NCBI RefSeq assembly: GCF_019061145.1
Contig: NZ_JAHQZS010000005.1
Location: 62,001 to 126,000 of the forward strand
DNA from: Anianabacter salinae
GTDB lineage: Bacteria; Pseudomonadota; Alphaproteobacteria; Rhodobacterales; Rhodobacteraceae
DNA length: 64,000 nt
Direction: 5' to 3'
Shown: positions 1-8,407 of the stretch, one piece after another
Layout: the number at the start of each line of letters is the position of its first letter
Position numbering within the stretch: position 1 is the stretch's first letter
Position numbers and translations under genes: made by a program
The notes under the pieces: model-generated
Told to the model about the DNA's origin: nothing
The model's database searches: none
The model's input: only the letters and a program-made list of their open reading frames with translations

Positions 1-1
1 G

Positions 2-721
2 CTGCTCGCGCTGATCGCGATCTTGCGGAACCGGCGCCGCAGCGCCGCCCTGCTGGTCGCGGGATGCTTCGGCTTTGTCGTGCTGGTCGGGTATGTCCCC
101 GTGGGTGACGTTCTTCTGCGTCCGCTCGAGACGCGATTCAACGTGCCCGTCCTGACCGAGGCACCGACAGGCATCGTGGTGCTTGGCGGGCCCGAAGACG
201 TTGCTCTGTCCAATGTCTGGGGCCAGCCTGTCCTGAATGGCGCAGGCGAGCGGATCGTCGCGGCCATCGGGCTGGCGACCCGCTATCCCGAGGCCCGTGT
301 TCTCTTGACGGGACGCACATGGCGGCGAAACGCGCTCTATCCCTCCGAGGCGGATGTCGCGCGGGACGTGCTGGTTTCTGCGGGAATTGCACCTGACCGG
401 ATCACGATCGACACAGAGGCGAACAACACCGCCCAGAACGCCCGCAACCTGATCGACGCCACCGGCGCGCCGACGGGCGACTGGCTTTTGGTGACAAGCG
501 CGTTTCACATGCCGCGCAGCGTCGGGACCTTCTGCGCGGGAGGATGGGCGTTGATCCCCTACCCGGTCGATTTCAGGACCGGCGCGTTCCGGCATCGCAT
601 GGCCTGGAACCTTGCACCGCATTGGCTGGACCTTGCCACGGCCACCCGCGAATGGGCGGGGCTGGTCGCCTATCGTCTTCTGGGAAGAACGGAAGCCGTG
701 TTTCCGGGCAACTGCCGTTAG
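2..721 (+). CDS. YdcF/SanA/ElyC-type DUF218 envelope protein, 5' partial
   Basis: The reading frame is open from the first bases of the window, so the gene starts upstream; a TTG at 23 is only an internal candidate. The visible N-terminus is hydrophobic and fits a membrane anchor. It is followed by the DUF218 core: a GIVVLGG strand, LLTGR, the acidic run SEADVARD, an IDTEANNTAQNA segment and VTSAFHMPR. Members of this family (YdcF, SanA, ElyC) are inner-membrane-anchored proteins linked to envelope and peptidoglycan integrity; their reaction is poorly defined. The gene converges on the next one, and the two stop codons overlap within 718-721. The family call is firm; no specific function can be given. 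Confidence 0.8.
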   Translation: MLALIAILRNRRRSAALLVAGCFGFVVLVGYVPVGDVLLRPLETRFNVPVLTEAPTGIVVLGGPEDVALSNVWGQPVLNGAGERIVAAIGLATRYPEARVLLTGRTWRRNALYPSEADVARDVLVSAGIAPDRITIDTEANNTAQNARNLIDATGAPTGDWLLVTSAFHMPRSVGTFCAGGWALIPYPVDFRTGAFRHRMAWNLAPHWLDLATATREWAGLVAYRLLGRTEAVFPGNCR

Positions 722-1500
722 AGCGACGCCGTGATGAACCGGGCCGGCTGGCCCGGGAACAGCGCGGCAGCGGTCAGGCGACCAGAGAAATAGGCGCCAG
801 TATCCACCGCGACGCGGCCGCGCAGGGCGACCGGATCATCGACCACAGTGTGCCCGTGCACGGCCCACAATCCATCATCGCGATCTTTCTTCCCGAACTG
901 CGGGTGTCCCCAGATCAGGGTGTCATCATCCTGCGCCTTCAGCCCCTTGTCCGGGTCGAGGGCGGCGTGAATGCAGGCGACGTTGCCCGACAGATAGCTG
1001 AACCGCAGGCCGTTCAACCAAGCGACGCCCGCAGGGGTCAGCCGCCGGGACAACGTCGCAGCCGCCTCGCGCAAGCTGTTGGGTCCCATCCTCTCGGACA
1101 CATCCGGCACGTCGAGGCTTGCCATGGTCTGCAACCCGCCATTGCGCAGCCAGCGCGGCCCTTTGCCTTCGGGATCGTTCAGAAAATCCAGCATCATCTG
1201 TTCGTGGTTTCCGCGAAGACAGACAACGTTGTCCGGAAACTGATCCGCAAGATCCATCAGCCGAAACAGAACGTCACCCGACCTGTCGCCCCTGTCGATA
1301 TAGTCGCCAAGGAAAACCACCTGTGCCGCGCCAAGCCCGCGCGCGCGCATGTCTTCGTCCAGCATGACGATCATCCGCTCTAGAAGGTCTGCCTGTCCGT
1401 GAATATCGCCGACGGCATAAAGCGGCCCGTCCGGTTGAGGAACGGGCCAGACTTCTCTGGGGTCTGATGCTGTTCCAGCACGTTTCAGGAATCTGAACAT
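718..1500 (-). CDS. PPP-family metallophosphatase (serine/threonine protein phosphatase-like)
   Basis: A 260-residue protein with the full PPP metallophosphatase signature: GDIHG at about 31-35, GDYIDRG at 65-71 and RGNHE at 96-100, with later His residues (WGHP, HGHTVV) that usually complete the two-metal site. Bacterial members dephosphorylate Ser/Thr, and some also Tyr or His, phosphoproteins, or hydrolyse diadenosine tetraphosphate. There is no signal peptide, so it should be cytosolic. It is divergent from the Wzc-like tyrosine autokinase gene across a 121-base gap. No Wzb-type low-molecular-weight tyrosine phosphatase is seen in the window. A role in resetting the kinase is possible but is only inferred from position. 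Confidence 0.82.
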   Translation of the reverse strand: MFRFLKRAGTASDPREVWPVPQPDGPLYAVGDIHGQADLLERMIVMLDEDMRARGLGAAQVVFLGDYIDRGDRSGDVLFRLMDLADQFPDNVVCLRGNHEQMMLDFLNDPEGKGPRWLRNGGLQTMASLDVPDVSERMGPNSLREAAATLSRRLTPAGVAWLNGLRFSYLSGNVACIHAALDPDKGLKAQDDDTLIWGHPQFGKKDRDDGLWAVHGHTVVDDPVALRGRVAVDTGAYFSGRLTAAALFPGQPARFITASL

Positions 1501-1621
1501 GACCTGTATCTAGGATGCATTCCCGGCTCTGGAAACCCGGCCCGCACTTGGGCTGAACATTGCTTCGCAGAACGCAGTGTGAGAAAAGCTTACAACCTGG
1601 ATCAGTTGCGAAGCCGGAAAC

Positions 1622-3802
1622 ATGTTACAAAGAGATTTCCTGCGACGCAGCGACACCGATCCTGCGCAGGACGTCCGAGGAAAAACATCCGGCGCGCAAG
1701 ACGAATTGTCTCTGGCACAACTGCTGCGGACTCTTTGGCGCGGAAAATGGATTATCGTCATAGCGACTGCACTGACCCTCGTGGCAGGCCGCTGGTATGT
1801 CGCGACGATCACACCGATCTATTCGGCATCGTCGACCGTCGCCTTGATGAACACCCGAACGCAGACCGTGACCGACCTTGAAGGCGTGATCGGCGGCCTC
1901 TCCGGCGATCAACGCGCAATCAACACCGAGATGGAAGTGATGCGGTCCCGCGCCCTGATGGAGCGCGTCGTTCGAATGATGGACCTGACCCAGTCGCCAG
2001 AGTTCAACCCTCGCCTTGCCGAACCCTCGGCGCCAACGCTGGTGTCCGCGCCGCGCGCCTGGGCCGAGGCGTTGATCTTCGGGGCGGACGAGGTTTCCGC
2101 AGCAGCGGCAGAGCCGGACCCCGACGCCGAATTCGAACGCGCCGTGAATGCGGTGCGTGCGCGGTTCTCGATTTCCGACATCAACCGCAGCTTCGTCTTC
2201 CTAATCAACGCACGGTCGCCCGATCCGGCGATGGCCTCGGGGCTCGCCAATGCGCTGGCCAATGGCTACGTGCAGGATCAGATCGACCTCAAGTTCAACG
2301 CCACCGAACAGGCGACGGCCTGGCTGAGCCAACGCGTTTCGCAGTTGCGCGACGAGCTTGAAGCCTCGGAACAGGGGCTCAAGACCTTCATGTCGTCGAC
2401 CAATCTTGTCAGTGCAGAGGCGCTTGAGGCGTTGAACCGCCGCGTGAAGGACTTGCGCGACAGGACAAACGAGGCCAATGCGACCGTCGTGGCCGCCAAC
2501 ATGCGGCTGGCCGAGTTGTCCCAAGCGCGGGATGCGGGCGACATCGACATGATGCGGTCCGTAGCGGGAGACCGGACGCTCGACCGGATCTTCGGGGCGG
2601 GCGCCGGTTCCATGAGCGCCAACGAGCGTGCTACCTTTCTCGCCCGATACGACCAGATCGTCGCGAGCCTTCAAGGCTCGGTCGAGCGTGATGAAGGCCA
2701 GGCTGCATCGCTTGCCGCGTCGATCACCGACATCGAGGCGCAGATCGCGGACCAGTCGAACGACCTCGTGACGCAGGAACAGCTGCGCCGCGAAGTCGAG
2801 GCGAACGGCCTGATCTACGAAAGCTTTCTGACGCGCCTCAAGGAAATTTCCGTGCAACAGGGCTCGCAGCAGGCCGACAGCCGCGTCTTGTCGCAAGCCA
2901 TCGTGCCCCGCGCGCCCGCATCGCCCAACGCCGCGCGCATCCAGTTGTTGGCGATCCTGCTGGGGCTTCTTGCGGGCGGCGCCATCGTTCTGGGGCGCGA
3001 GCTGTTGCAGAACACCTATCGCACCGCCGAGGATCTGGAACGGCAGATCGGCCTGACAGTTATGGGCCAGGTGCCTCTTATCCCGGCCTCAAAGCGCGAC
3101 AAGGTGCTGGACTACATCTCGGAGAAACCGAGTTCGCCCGCAGCCGAGGCGATCCGCAATCTGCGCACGTCGGTGATGTTGTCCAACGTGGATCAACCGC
3201 CGCAGGTAATCATGTCGACGTCGTCGGTTCCGGGCGAGGGCAAGACGACCCTGTCGCTGACTCTTGCGCAGAACTTCGCGGGCCTCGGCAAGCGCGTCCT
3301 TCTGATCGAGGGCGATATCAGGCGCCGAGTGTTCAGTGAGTATTTCGAGATCGACCGGGAACGCGGGCTTCTGGCCGTCCTGTCGGGGGCTGCCGAGCTG
3401 GACGAGGTTGTGCAGTACAACCAAGCATTGCGGTGCGACATCCTGATCGGCGAGAAATCCAAGGTGAACGCGGCCGACGTGTTCTCGTCCGATGCGTTCA
3501 CGCGGTTCCTGACCAAGTGCCGGGACTTCTATGATGTCATCATCATCGACACGCCGCCGGTGCTTGTGGTGCCCGATGCGCGCGTGATCGGACAAGGCGT
3601 CGACGCGATCCTCTACTCGGTCAAATGGGACAGCACGTCACGCACGCAAGTGACCGAAGGCCTGCGCCTGTTCGAGTCTGTGAACCTCAGGGTCAGCGGG
3701 ATCGTTCTGAACCAGATCAACCCGCGCCGGATGAAGGCCTATGGCTACGGCGAACGCTATGGGGCCTATGCCGCCTACGGCAAGAATTACTACAACGCCT
3801 GA
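1622..3802 (+). CDS. Wzc/ExoP-like polysaccharide co-polymerase with C-terminal tyrosine autokinase
   Basis: A 726-residue inner-membrane protein. It has a Wzz-type first membrane helix at about 43-60, a long periplasmic coiled-coil region (roughly 60-430), a second helix near 440-462 and a cytoplasmic BY-kinase domain. Walker A (PGEGKTT) lies near residues 536-543 and Walker B (VIIIDTPPV) near 640. The A' motif reads LLIEGDIRR, with Glu where Asp is more usual. The last 21 or so residues hold seven tyrosines, the typical autophosphorylation tail. Such proteins set chain length and control export with Wza. It is the only assembly gene of this half of the locus on the + strand. The tail overlaps the convergent membrane-protein gene by 13 bases. 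Confidence 0.92.
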   Translation: MLQRDFLRRSDTDPAQDVRGKTSGAQDELSLAQLLRTLWRGKWIIVIATALTLVAGRWYVATITPIYSASSTVALMNTRTQTVTDLEGVIGGLSGDQRAINTEMEVMRSRALMERVVRMMDLTQSPEFNPRLAEPSAPTLVSAPRAWAEALIFGADEVSAAAAEPDPDAEFERAVNAVRARFSISDINRSFVFLINARSPDPAMASGLANALANGYVQDQIDLKFNATEQATAWLSQRVSQLRDELEASEQGLKTFMSSTNLVSAEALEALNRRVKDLRDRTNEANATVVAANMRLAELSQARDAGDIDMMRSVAGDRTLDRIFGAGAGSMSANERATFLARYDQIVASLQGSVERDEGQAASLAASITDIEAQIADQSNDLVTQEQLRREVEANGLIYESFLTRLKEISVQQGSQQADSRVLSQAIVPRAPASPNAARIQLLAILLGLLAGGAIVLGRELLQNTYRTAEDLERQIGLTVMGQVPLIPASKRDKVLDYISEKPSSPAAEAIRNLRTSVMLSNVDQPPQVIMSTSSVPGEGKTTLSLTLAQNFAGLGKRVLLIEGDIRRRVFSEYFEIDRERGLLAVLSGAAELDEVVQYNQALRCDILIGEKSKVNAADVFSSDAFTRFLTKCRDFYDVIIIDTPPVLVVPDARVIGQGVDAILYSVKWDSTSRTQVTEGLRLFESVNLRVSGIVLNQINPRRMKAYGYGERYGAYAAYGKNYYNA

Positions 3803-4944
3803 CGCCGCCACAGGCAGCGCCCCAGCATAAGCAGCGCGAGGCAGGCCATCGACGGCATGACGGGCGCCCGGTAGCGCCAGTCGTAATCCACCTGCAGCAT
3901 ACCGTGCGCGGACGAGAAGACCCAGACCAGACACAGGACGGATGCGATCAGGTGAGCGTCGTCCCGTTCGATCGGGCGTGCCGATGCAAGCCTCGTCACG
4001 GCGAGCGCCGCCAGGACCATGATCGGCGCACGCACCGCGAGGCCATAGACGACATGGGCAACCGAATGCCCCTCGGCCGTCACCCAGAAGAAATGAAGCC
4101 AGCGATCGAACACCAGAAGCAGGTAATCGAGATACCCGGACGGGGGCGAATGATAGGTCGCGGGTCGGTCATAGACGACTTCACCGGCGTCGTAGTAATG
4201 CTTGACCATGCTCTCCATGAACGGGCGCGCCTGGTCCGGCAACAGGGTGATGTCCTGCATCACCGCGGCGAAGATTGCGAAGGCCACGACGGACAGCAAG
4301 ATCATTGCACCCAGCGTCATTCGCCGCACTCTCGGCGAGGGTGACGACAATCGCGGCAGGACCAAGGGCAGGACAAGCAGGTATCCCAGCAAGACCACAC
4401 CGGTCGGACGCCAGGCAACGCCGACGACAGCGGCCGCCGCGAATGCGGCGAGGTGTTGCCCCCGCCACGATCCCGACGTTCCGGCGATGCAGGCGCACAC
4501 CGTCACCGCGGCGATGAAGACCGGGTCCGACAGGGCGTAGGGCGCCCATTGCACGACATCGTAGAGCCCCGCGACCGCAATGACCGAGAGTAGCACAAAA
4601 GGAGACGGAACTTGCAGTCCCGCAATCGTCCGGCTGACGGCAAGGGCCGCTGTGGCCAGAGCGATCAGGTTGAGAACGATGAGTGCCGTGCTCCACCCCG
4701 TGCCGAAGGCGATCTTCAACAGCGCGAGGGCCGTGACAAACCCTGCGTAGTGCAAGCCAAGGTCGCCTTGCAACCAGGCGGCATAGTCAAGTCCAACCGC
4801 GAGAAGCGCCGTCGACGCGTCGTCGTACGCCCCCGAGTCGGGGGAAAAGATGATGCCGCGAAGCGCGATCAGCACGGTCGCGGCGGCAAGCGTCGTCGCG
4901 GCTGCCAGAAGGGGTGCGATCCATCTGATCCGATCCCGCGTCAT
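3790..4944 (-). CDS. polytopic membrane protein, possible GT-C-type glycosyltransferase
   Basis: A protein of about 384 residues with roughly ten hydrophobic helices and no clear family motif. After the first helix, the first outward loop carries an acidic segment (FSPDSGAYDDAST). This is where GT-C fold enzymes, which use polyprenyl-phosphate sugars in the periplasm, keep their catalytic aspartates. The start at 4944 overlaps the stop of the upstream GT2 gene as ATGA; a longer frame reaches 5094 but lies wholly inside that gene. Co-translation with a GtrB-like enzyme suggests the pair makes and then uses a lipid-linked sugar to decorate the exported polymer. That role is inferred; the membrane topology is what can be seen. 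Confidence 0.6.
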   Translation of the reverse strand: MTRDRIRWIAPLLAAATTLAAATVLIALRGIIFSPDSGAYDDASTALLAVGLDYAAWLQGDLGLHYAGFVTALALLKIAFGTGWSTALIVLNLIALATAALAVSRTIAGLQVPSPFVLLSVIAVAGLYDVVQWAPYALSDPVFIAAVTVCACIAGTSGSWRGQHLAAFAAAAVVGVAWRPTGVVLLGYLLVLPLVLPRLSSPSPRVRRMTLGAMILLSVVAFAIFAAVMQDITLLPDQARPFMESMVKHYYDAGEVVYDRPATYHSPPSGYLDYLLLVFDRWLHFFWVTAEGHSVAHVVYGLAVRAPIMVLAALAVTRLASARPIERDDAHLIASVLCLVWVFSSAHGMLQVDYDWRYRAPVMPSMACLALLMLGRCLWRRQAL

Positions 4945-5897
4945 AGGTCCCTGTGGATCGGATGCCTGGGCATCGACAGGGTGTCGAGGATCAGGAAGGC
5001 CAGCAGACACTGAACTCCGATGATGACGGGAAGCGCCGCCAGCATGACCGTTCCGGCCGAGGCGAACTCTGCAGCTCTGATCCCCGAAACCCATTCGGAC
5101 AGCCCGAAGAGGATGCCGAACCCGGTGAGAAGGAGACCCACAACCAGCAGGATGGACGCCGGGCCGAAGTTCCGCAGGAAATAGGCGTAGGCGATCCGCT
5201 TCCCGGCGTTGCGGATGTGGCCAGCAGCGAAGGGCAGGATCTGCCGGACAGGGCGCAGGCTGCTTTGCTCGTCTGCATAGACCGGACGGACGGGAATCTC
5301 GATGACGCAGGCCCGGAGCGTTCCAAGGCGATACAGCAGATCGCTCTCGAAGAAATACCGACGGGCGATCCGGTCCTTCGGAAGCATGGCGAAGACCATG
5401 GCATGGATCGCGAAGAACCCGTTCGTCGGGTCGAACAGGTTCCAGTAGCCCGTCGACGCCTTCGCAGCGAAGGACAAGAGAATGTTGCCGATCAACCGGC
5501 CGGCGGGCATGCCCCCCATGTTGCGCGGGTCGGAGAAGCGGTTGCCCTTCACGAAATCCGCGCGGCCTTCGACGATGGGCCGGATCAACCTTGCGATGTC
5601 TGCGGGGTTCATCTGTCCGTCCCCGTCCAGCTTGACGAGGATGGCCGCACCGTCCTGCAGGGCCCTGGTCATGCCATCGAGAGCCGCAGCGCCCACCCCG
5701 CCATTCACTTCACGCCGAACGATCCTGAGGCGGGGGTCCCTGGTCGTGTCGGCCGATCGGAAACTTTCTTCGGGACAGTGATCGTCGACAACGTAGATCA
5801 GGTCGCATTCCGGGCCTATCGCGGCCAGCACAGCGCCGAGACGGTCCCGCACGCGATAGCAGGGAATGACCGCCGCAACGATCTGCCCGGCCACCAC
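4941..5897 (-). CDS. GT2 glycosyltransferase, DPM1/GtrB-like (polyprenyl-phosphate glycosyltransferase)
   Basis: A family 2 glycosyltransferase of about 318 residues. The GT-A core begins almost at once (AAVIPCYR at about 8-15), followed by VVDDH near 36-40 and the metal-binding DGDGQM at 91-96. Two C-terminal hydrophobic helices (about 235-260 and 275-298) match GtrB and related enzymes that load a sugar onto undecaprenyl phosphate. I place the start at a GTG at 5897, just after the stop of the Wza-like gene; an adjacent GTG (5894) and TTG (5900) are equally possible, and the longer frame to 5993 is read-through of the upstream gene. It overlaps the membrane-protein gene by ATGA. Confidence 0.8.
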   Translation of the reverse strand: MVAGQIVAAVIPCYRVRDRLGAVLAAIGPECDLIYVVDDHCPEESFRSADTTRDPRLRIVRREVNGGVGAAALDGMTRALQDGAAILVKLDGDGQMNPADIARLIRPIVEGRADFVKGNRFSDPRNMGGMPAGRLIGNILLSFAAKASTGYWNLFDPTNGFFAIHAMVFAMLPKDRIARRYFFESDLLYRLGTLRACVIEIPVRPVYADEQSSLRPVRQILPFAAGHIRNAGKRIAYAYFLRNFGPASILLVVGLLLTGFGILFGLSEWVSGIRAAEFASAGTVMLAALPVIIGVQCLLAFLILDTLSMPRHPIHRDL

Positions 5898-5901
5898 AAG
5901 G

Positions 5902-7260
5902 TCACCGGGCCGCCGCAGCCACCGACGTGAACAGCGACGGGATGGATTGCGAAATGGCGCGGTTCCACTTGGTGATCGGCTGTTCGGCGACAAAGATCAC
6001 GTCGTTCGGGCGAAGCTCCATCCGGGTGGCCAGGACAAAGTTCACCGCGTTGCGCGCGTCCAGGTGCCAGGCCGTCACCGCGCCGAATTCGGACGGCTCG
6101 GTCGATCCGCGCAGGACGTAGATCTGCCCGGGATTGGCATTCTCGACCTCGAAGCCACCCTCGTCATACAAGGCGTCCGCAAGTGACACGGATTGATCGA
6201 AGGGAAGAACAAAGCGGTTCTGCGACACCAACTCGCCCACGACGTAGACATAGTCCCGGTCGACTCCATCTGCGGAAAGACGACGTTCGAAGTTGGAACG
6301 CTCTTCTTCCAGGGCAGCCCGGCGGAGCGAGACCTCGGTCTCCAACTGCGCAAGGGCGGCGTTTCTGGAGGCCTGCCGGAATTCGGCGATCTGAAGCTGT
6401 TGCTGGAAATACGCTGCGGCGCGGTCGATCTGATAGCTGGTGTCCACGAAGACGCTGTCGCCGTCGACAAGACGCAGACGCTGCAAGTCAGGCCGCGACT
6501 GGAATTCGGACAGCGCGATCTGGTAGATCGTTCCGTCCCGATACAGCCGGATCGACGCAAAGTCCTCGTCGGTGACCTGCGTGCCGCCAGCGACGATCAG
6601 CGCCTCATCGAGGTAAAGGGGAGTCAGCTGGATCGGCACGACCGTCGGCTGGCGCACGGCGCCGCCCACGGCCACGCGGCGGGAATTGAACTCGGCGACT
6701 TCAAGGCTGAAGGTCGGGTCGATCTGGTTCTGGACAAGCGCCTGGAAAATCTCACCTTCCGCCTGTTCCAGCGTCATGCCGGCGACATCGACGCGGCCGA
6801 CGTCAGGAATGGCGATGGTCCCGTCATCCTGCACCGTATAGCCTTGGCGGCGGTTCTGGGCGGCCAGCAGGCCGGTCAGCTCCTCGACCGAGGTGGAACC
6901 GGCGGGGGTCGCCAGAAGCAGCACGTCGCCGATGCCGATCTCGTAGGGACCGCGCGGCGGTTCCTGCGGAACGCGGGTCTGGATGCTGCCGGGGCGCGCT
7001 TCGGGCTCATAGGCCGGGTCGGGCACCGCGCCCGCACCGCGAAGCCCGCCGCCCGTTCCGGCATTCGCGTAGAACACCGAAGGCAGCGTGCTGGGACGAT
7101 AGGTGGACCGGTTGGCGACCAGAACCGTCTCGGGCGTCAGTTTGACCACGCGGACCTTGGCGTCGGTTCCGGCGGTTTCCTGGACGGACGGTGAAATGTA
7201 GGCGACACCGCACCCGGCAAGCGCAAGAAGCGCCACCCCGATCACTCCGTGTTTCAGCAT
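5902..7260 (-). CDS. Wza-like polysaccharide export outer-membrane lipoprotein
   Basis: A 452-residue lipoprotein with a hydrophobic N-terminus and lipobox LALAGC (Cys17). It carries a polysaccharide-export domain (EIGIGDVLLL, then QGYTVQDDGTIAIPDVGRV) and later SLBB-like repeats (VAVGGAVRQP, VYVVGELV). Wza family proteins form the outer-membrane channel for capsule or EPS and work with Wzc-type co-polymerases such as the one at 1622. The ATG at 7260 is preceded by a GGGGG-type ribosome site; an in-frame TTG six codons upstream is less likely because it would put charged residues before the signal sequence. The downstream GT2 gene follows within a few bases, so they should be co-transcribed. 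Confidence 0.9.
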   Translation of the reverse strand: MLKHGVIGVALLALAGCGVAYISPSVQETAGTDAKVRVVKLTPETVLVANRSTYRPSTLPSVFYANAGTGGGLRGAGAVPDPAYEPEARPGSIQTRVPQEPPRGPYEIGIGDVLLLATPAGSTSVEELTGLLAAQNRRQGYTVQDDGTIAIPDVGRVDVAGMTLEQAEGEIFQALVQNQIDPTFSLEVAEFNSRRVAVGGAVRQPTVVPIQLTPLYLDEALIVAGGTQVTDEDFASIRLYRDGTIYQIALSEFQSRPDLQRLRLVDGDSVFVDTSYQIDRAAAYFQQQLQIAEFRQASRNAALAQLETEVSLRRAALEEERSNFERRLSADGVDRDYVYVVGELVSQNRFVLPFDQSVSLADALYDEGGFEVENANPGQIYVLRGSTEPSEFGAVTAWHLDARNAVNFVLATRMELRPNDVIFVAEQPITKWNRAISQSIPSLFTSVAAAAR

Positions 7261-7344
7261 GCTCTGCCCCCGAGCCAATACGTTCGTGATGACGTTCTGC
7301 TCTACCTAACCGGGTCGGGCGTCGCCAAGCCACATCTTAATGTA

Positions 7345-7379
7345 GAAAGAGGCGAACCTGATGCAGGTTCGCCTCTTTC
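7345..7379 (-). terminator. perfect 16-bp hairpin downstream of the YjbE-like gene
   Basis: The arms 7345-7360 and 7364-7379 are exact reverse complements of 16 bp closed by a three-base loop. The hairpin lies 23 bases past the stop of the small secreted-protein gene (7403-7630) and before the Wza-like gene. The U-tract on the minus-strand transcript is poor, so it may be a partial terminator or an mRNA-stabilising 3' structure rather than a complete stop. Confidence 0.7.
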
Positions 7380-7402
7380 CTATCTGCATTCGAAATCCCG
7401 GA

Positions 7403-7630
7403 TTACGGGTTCGTCTGGCTGCCGGAATCGACGATGGCATAGATGACGCCCGCGACGATGATCGTGCCAAGGACGATGGCGCCCGGCGTCAGTGCGCCAA
7501 GCGCGACAAGCTGCGTTTGCGTCGAGACGTTGGGATTGATGGGCTGGACTGTCTGCTGGGCCAACGCCGAGGTGCCGGTTGCGGCGACCAGCGCGGCTGC
7601 AAGGCCAAGTGCTGCGAATTTCTTCATCAT
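7403..7630 (-). CDS. small secreted hydrophobic protein, YjbE/GfcA-like position
   Basis: A 75-residue protein with a clear Sec signal peptide (MMKKF, hydrophobic core, cleavage likely after SALA before QQ). The mature part of about 50 residues is a short polar stretch, one hydrophobic helix (PGAIVLGTIIVAGVIYAIV) and a polar tail. The sequence GGAG precedes two adjacent ATG codons; the second, at 7627, has the better spacing. E. coli yjbEFGH and gfcABCDE begin with a comparable small secreted protein, and here YjbF- and YjbH-like genes lie just upstream, so I infer the same role in polysaccharide secretion. Similarity to YjbE rests on size and position only. Confidence 0.6.
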   Translation of the reverse strand: MMKKFAALGLAAALVAATGTSALAQQTVQPINPNVSTQTQLVALGALTPGAIVLGTIIVAGVIYAIVDSGSQTNP

Positions 7631-7753
7631 GATCTCCGACCGAAAGTTAAACAGTTTCAGCTTTACCCGACGTCGACTTCACGCGTTGAGCAATCATGTC
7701 GGACAAGCTTGACGCGAGTAAGTGCCTTTTTCTTCACACATTGCGCGCAAGGC

Positions 7754-8407
7754 CTATCCCTTGAGCAGCTCTGTCAGCATGTATCCGGCATCAGGGCCAA
7801 CCCACTGCTTCGATTTGCGGACGACCCCGCTGCCGTCGATCCAGTAGAGGTTGTCGATCTCGATATCCGAACTCGCGCAGTTTTCGCGCACAAGCGTCGC
7901 CTCGAAGTCCCCTGTCAGCACCTTTGCCCGCTGCCCGGAGGCGGCGGAATACCGACAGACGAAAGACCGTGAATAGATCTGATCCTCGCCGTCGAGATGG
8001 CGGTGGATGCGCACCGCCTCGGTGCCGTTGCCATAGACGGCGGCCACGACATCGCGCAGGTCGGCGGACATCAGATCGCTTCCCAGTCCGCGCGTGGCGG
8101 TCAGGATTCCGTCGTTGAACGCCACCGTGCTGCCATCCTGCCCTGCCCACGTCACGTTGGGCCCGTTCTGAGTCACCCTCAGGACACCGGCCTGGGCGCC
8201 GCGCTCTGGCAGCTCGATCAGCATCACGGAGCCCGGAAGCGAGGCGATCACCTCGGGCGTGAGCGTCTTGCGCAGGTCCGCAGGCTTGGGATTGGCGCCC
8301 ACAAGACCGCGCGCCGCACCGATCGCCATGCCGGCCACGCCGCCACCGCTCGATCCGCAGGACGCGATGACCAGACAGGCCAGAAGGGATATCAGCGCGC
8401 GTGTCAT
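7754..8407 (-). CDS. YjbF/GfcB-like group 4 capsule-associated lipoprotein
   Basis: A 217-residue lipoprotein with lipobox VIASC (Cys17). The mature part fits the YjbF family: an outward-facing, beta-rich domain with LPGSVMLIELPERGAQ, then GLGSDLMSADL, and a C-terminal FVCRYS/LYWIDGSGVVRKSKQWVGPD region. YjbF and its homologue GfcB belong to operons for exopolysaccharide or group 4 capsule secretion, where their exact role is unknown. The start overlaps the stop of the YjbH-like gene as ATGA, so the two are translationally coupled. A region of 123 bases separates it from the small YjbE-like gene and may hold a promoter for that gene. Confidence 0.75.
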   Translation of the reverse strand: MTRALISLLACLVIASCGSSGGGVAGMAIGAARGLVGANPKPADLRKTLTPEVIASLPGSVMLIELPERGAQAGVLRVTQNGPNVTWAGQDGSTVAFNDGILTATRGLGSDLMSADLRDVVAAVYGNGTEAVRIHRHLDGEDQIYSRSFVCRYSAASGQRAKVLTGDFEATLVRENCASSDIEIDNLYWIDGSGVVRKSKQWVGPDAGYMLTELLKG

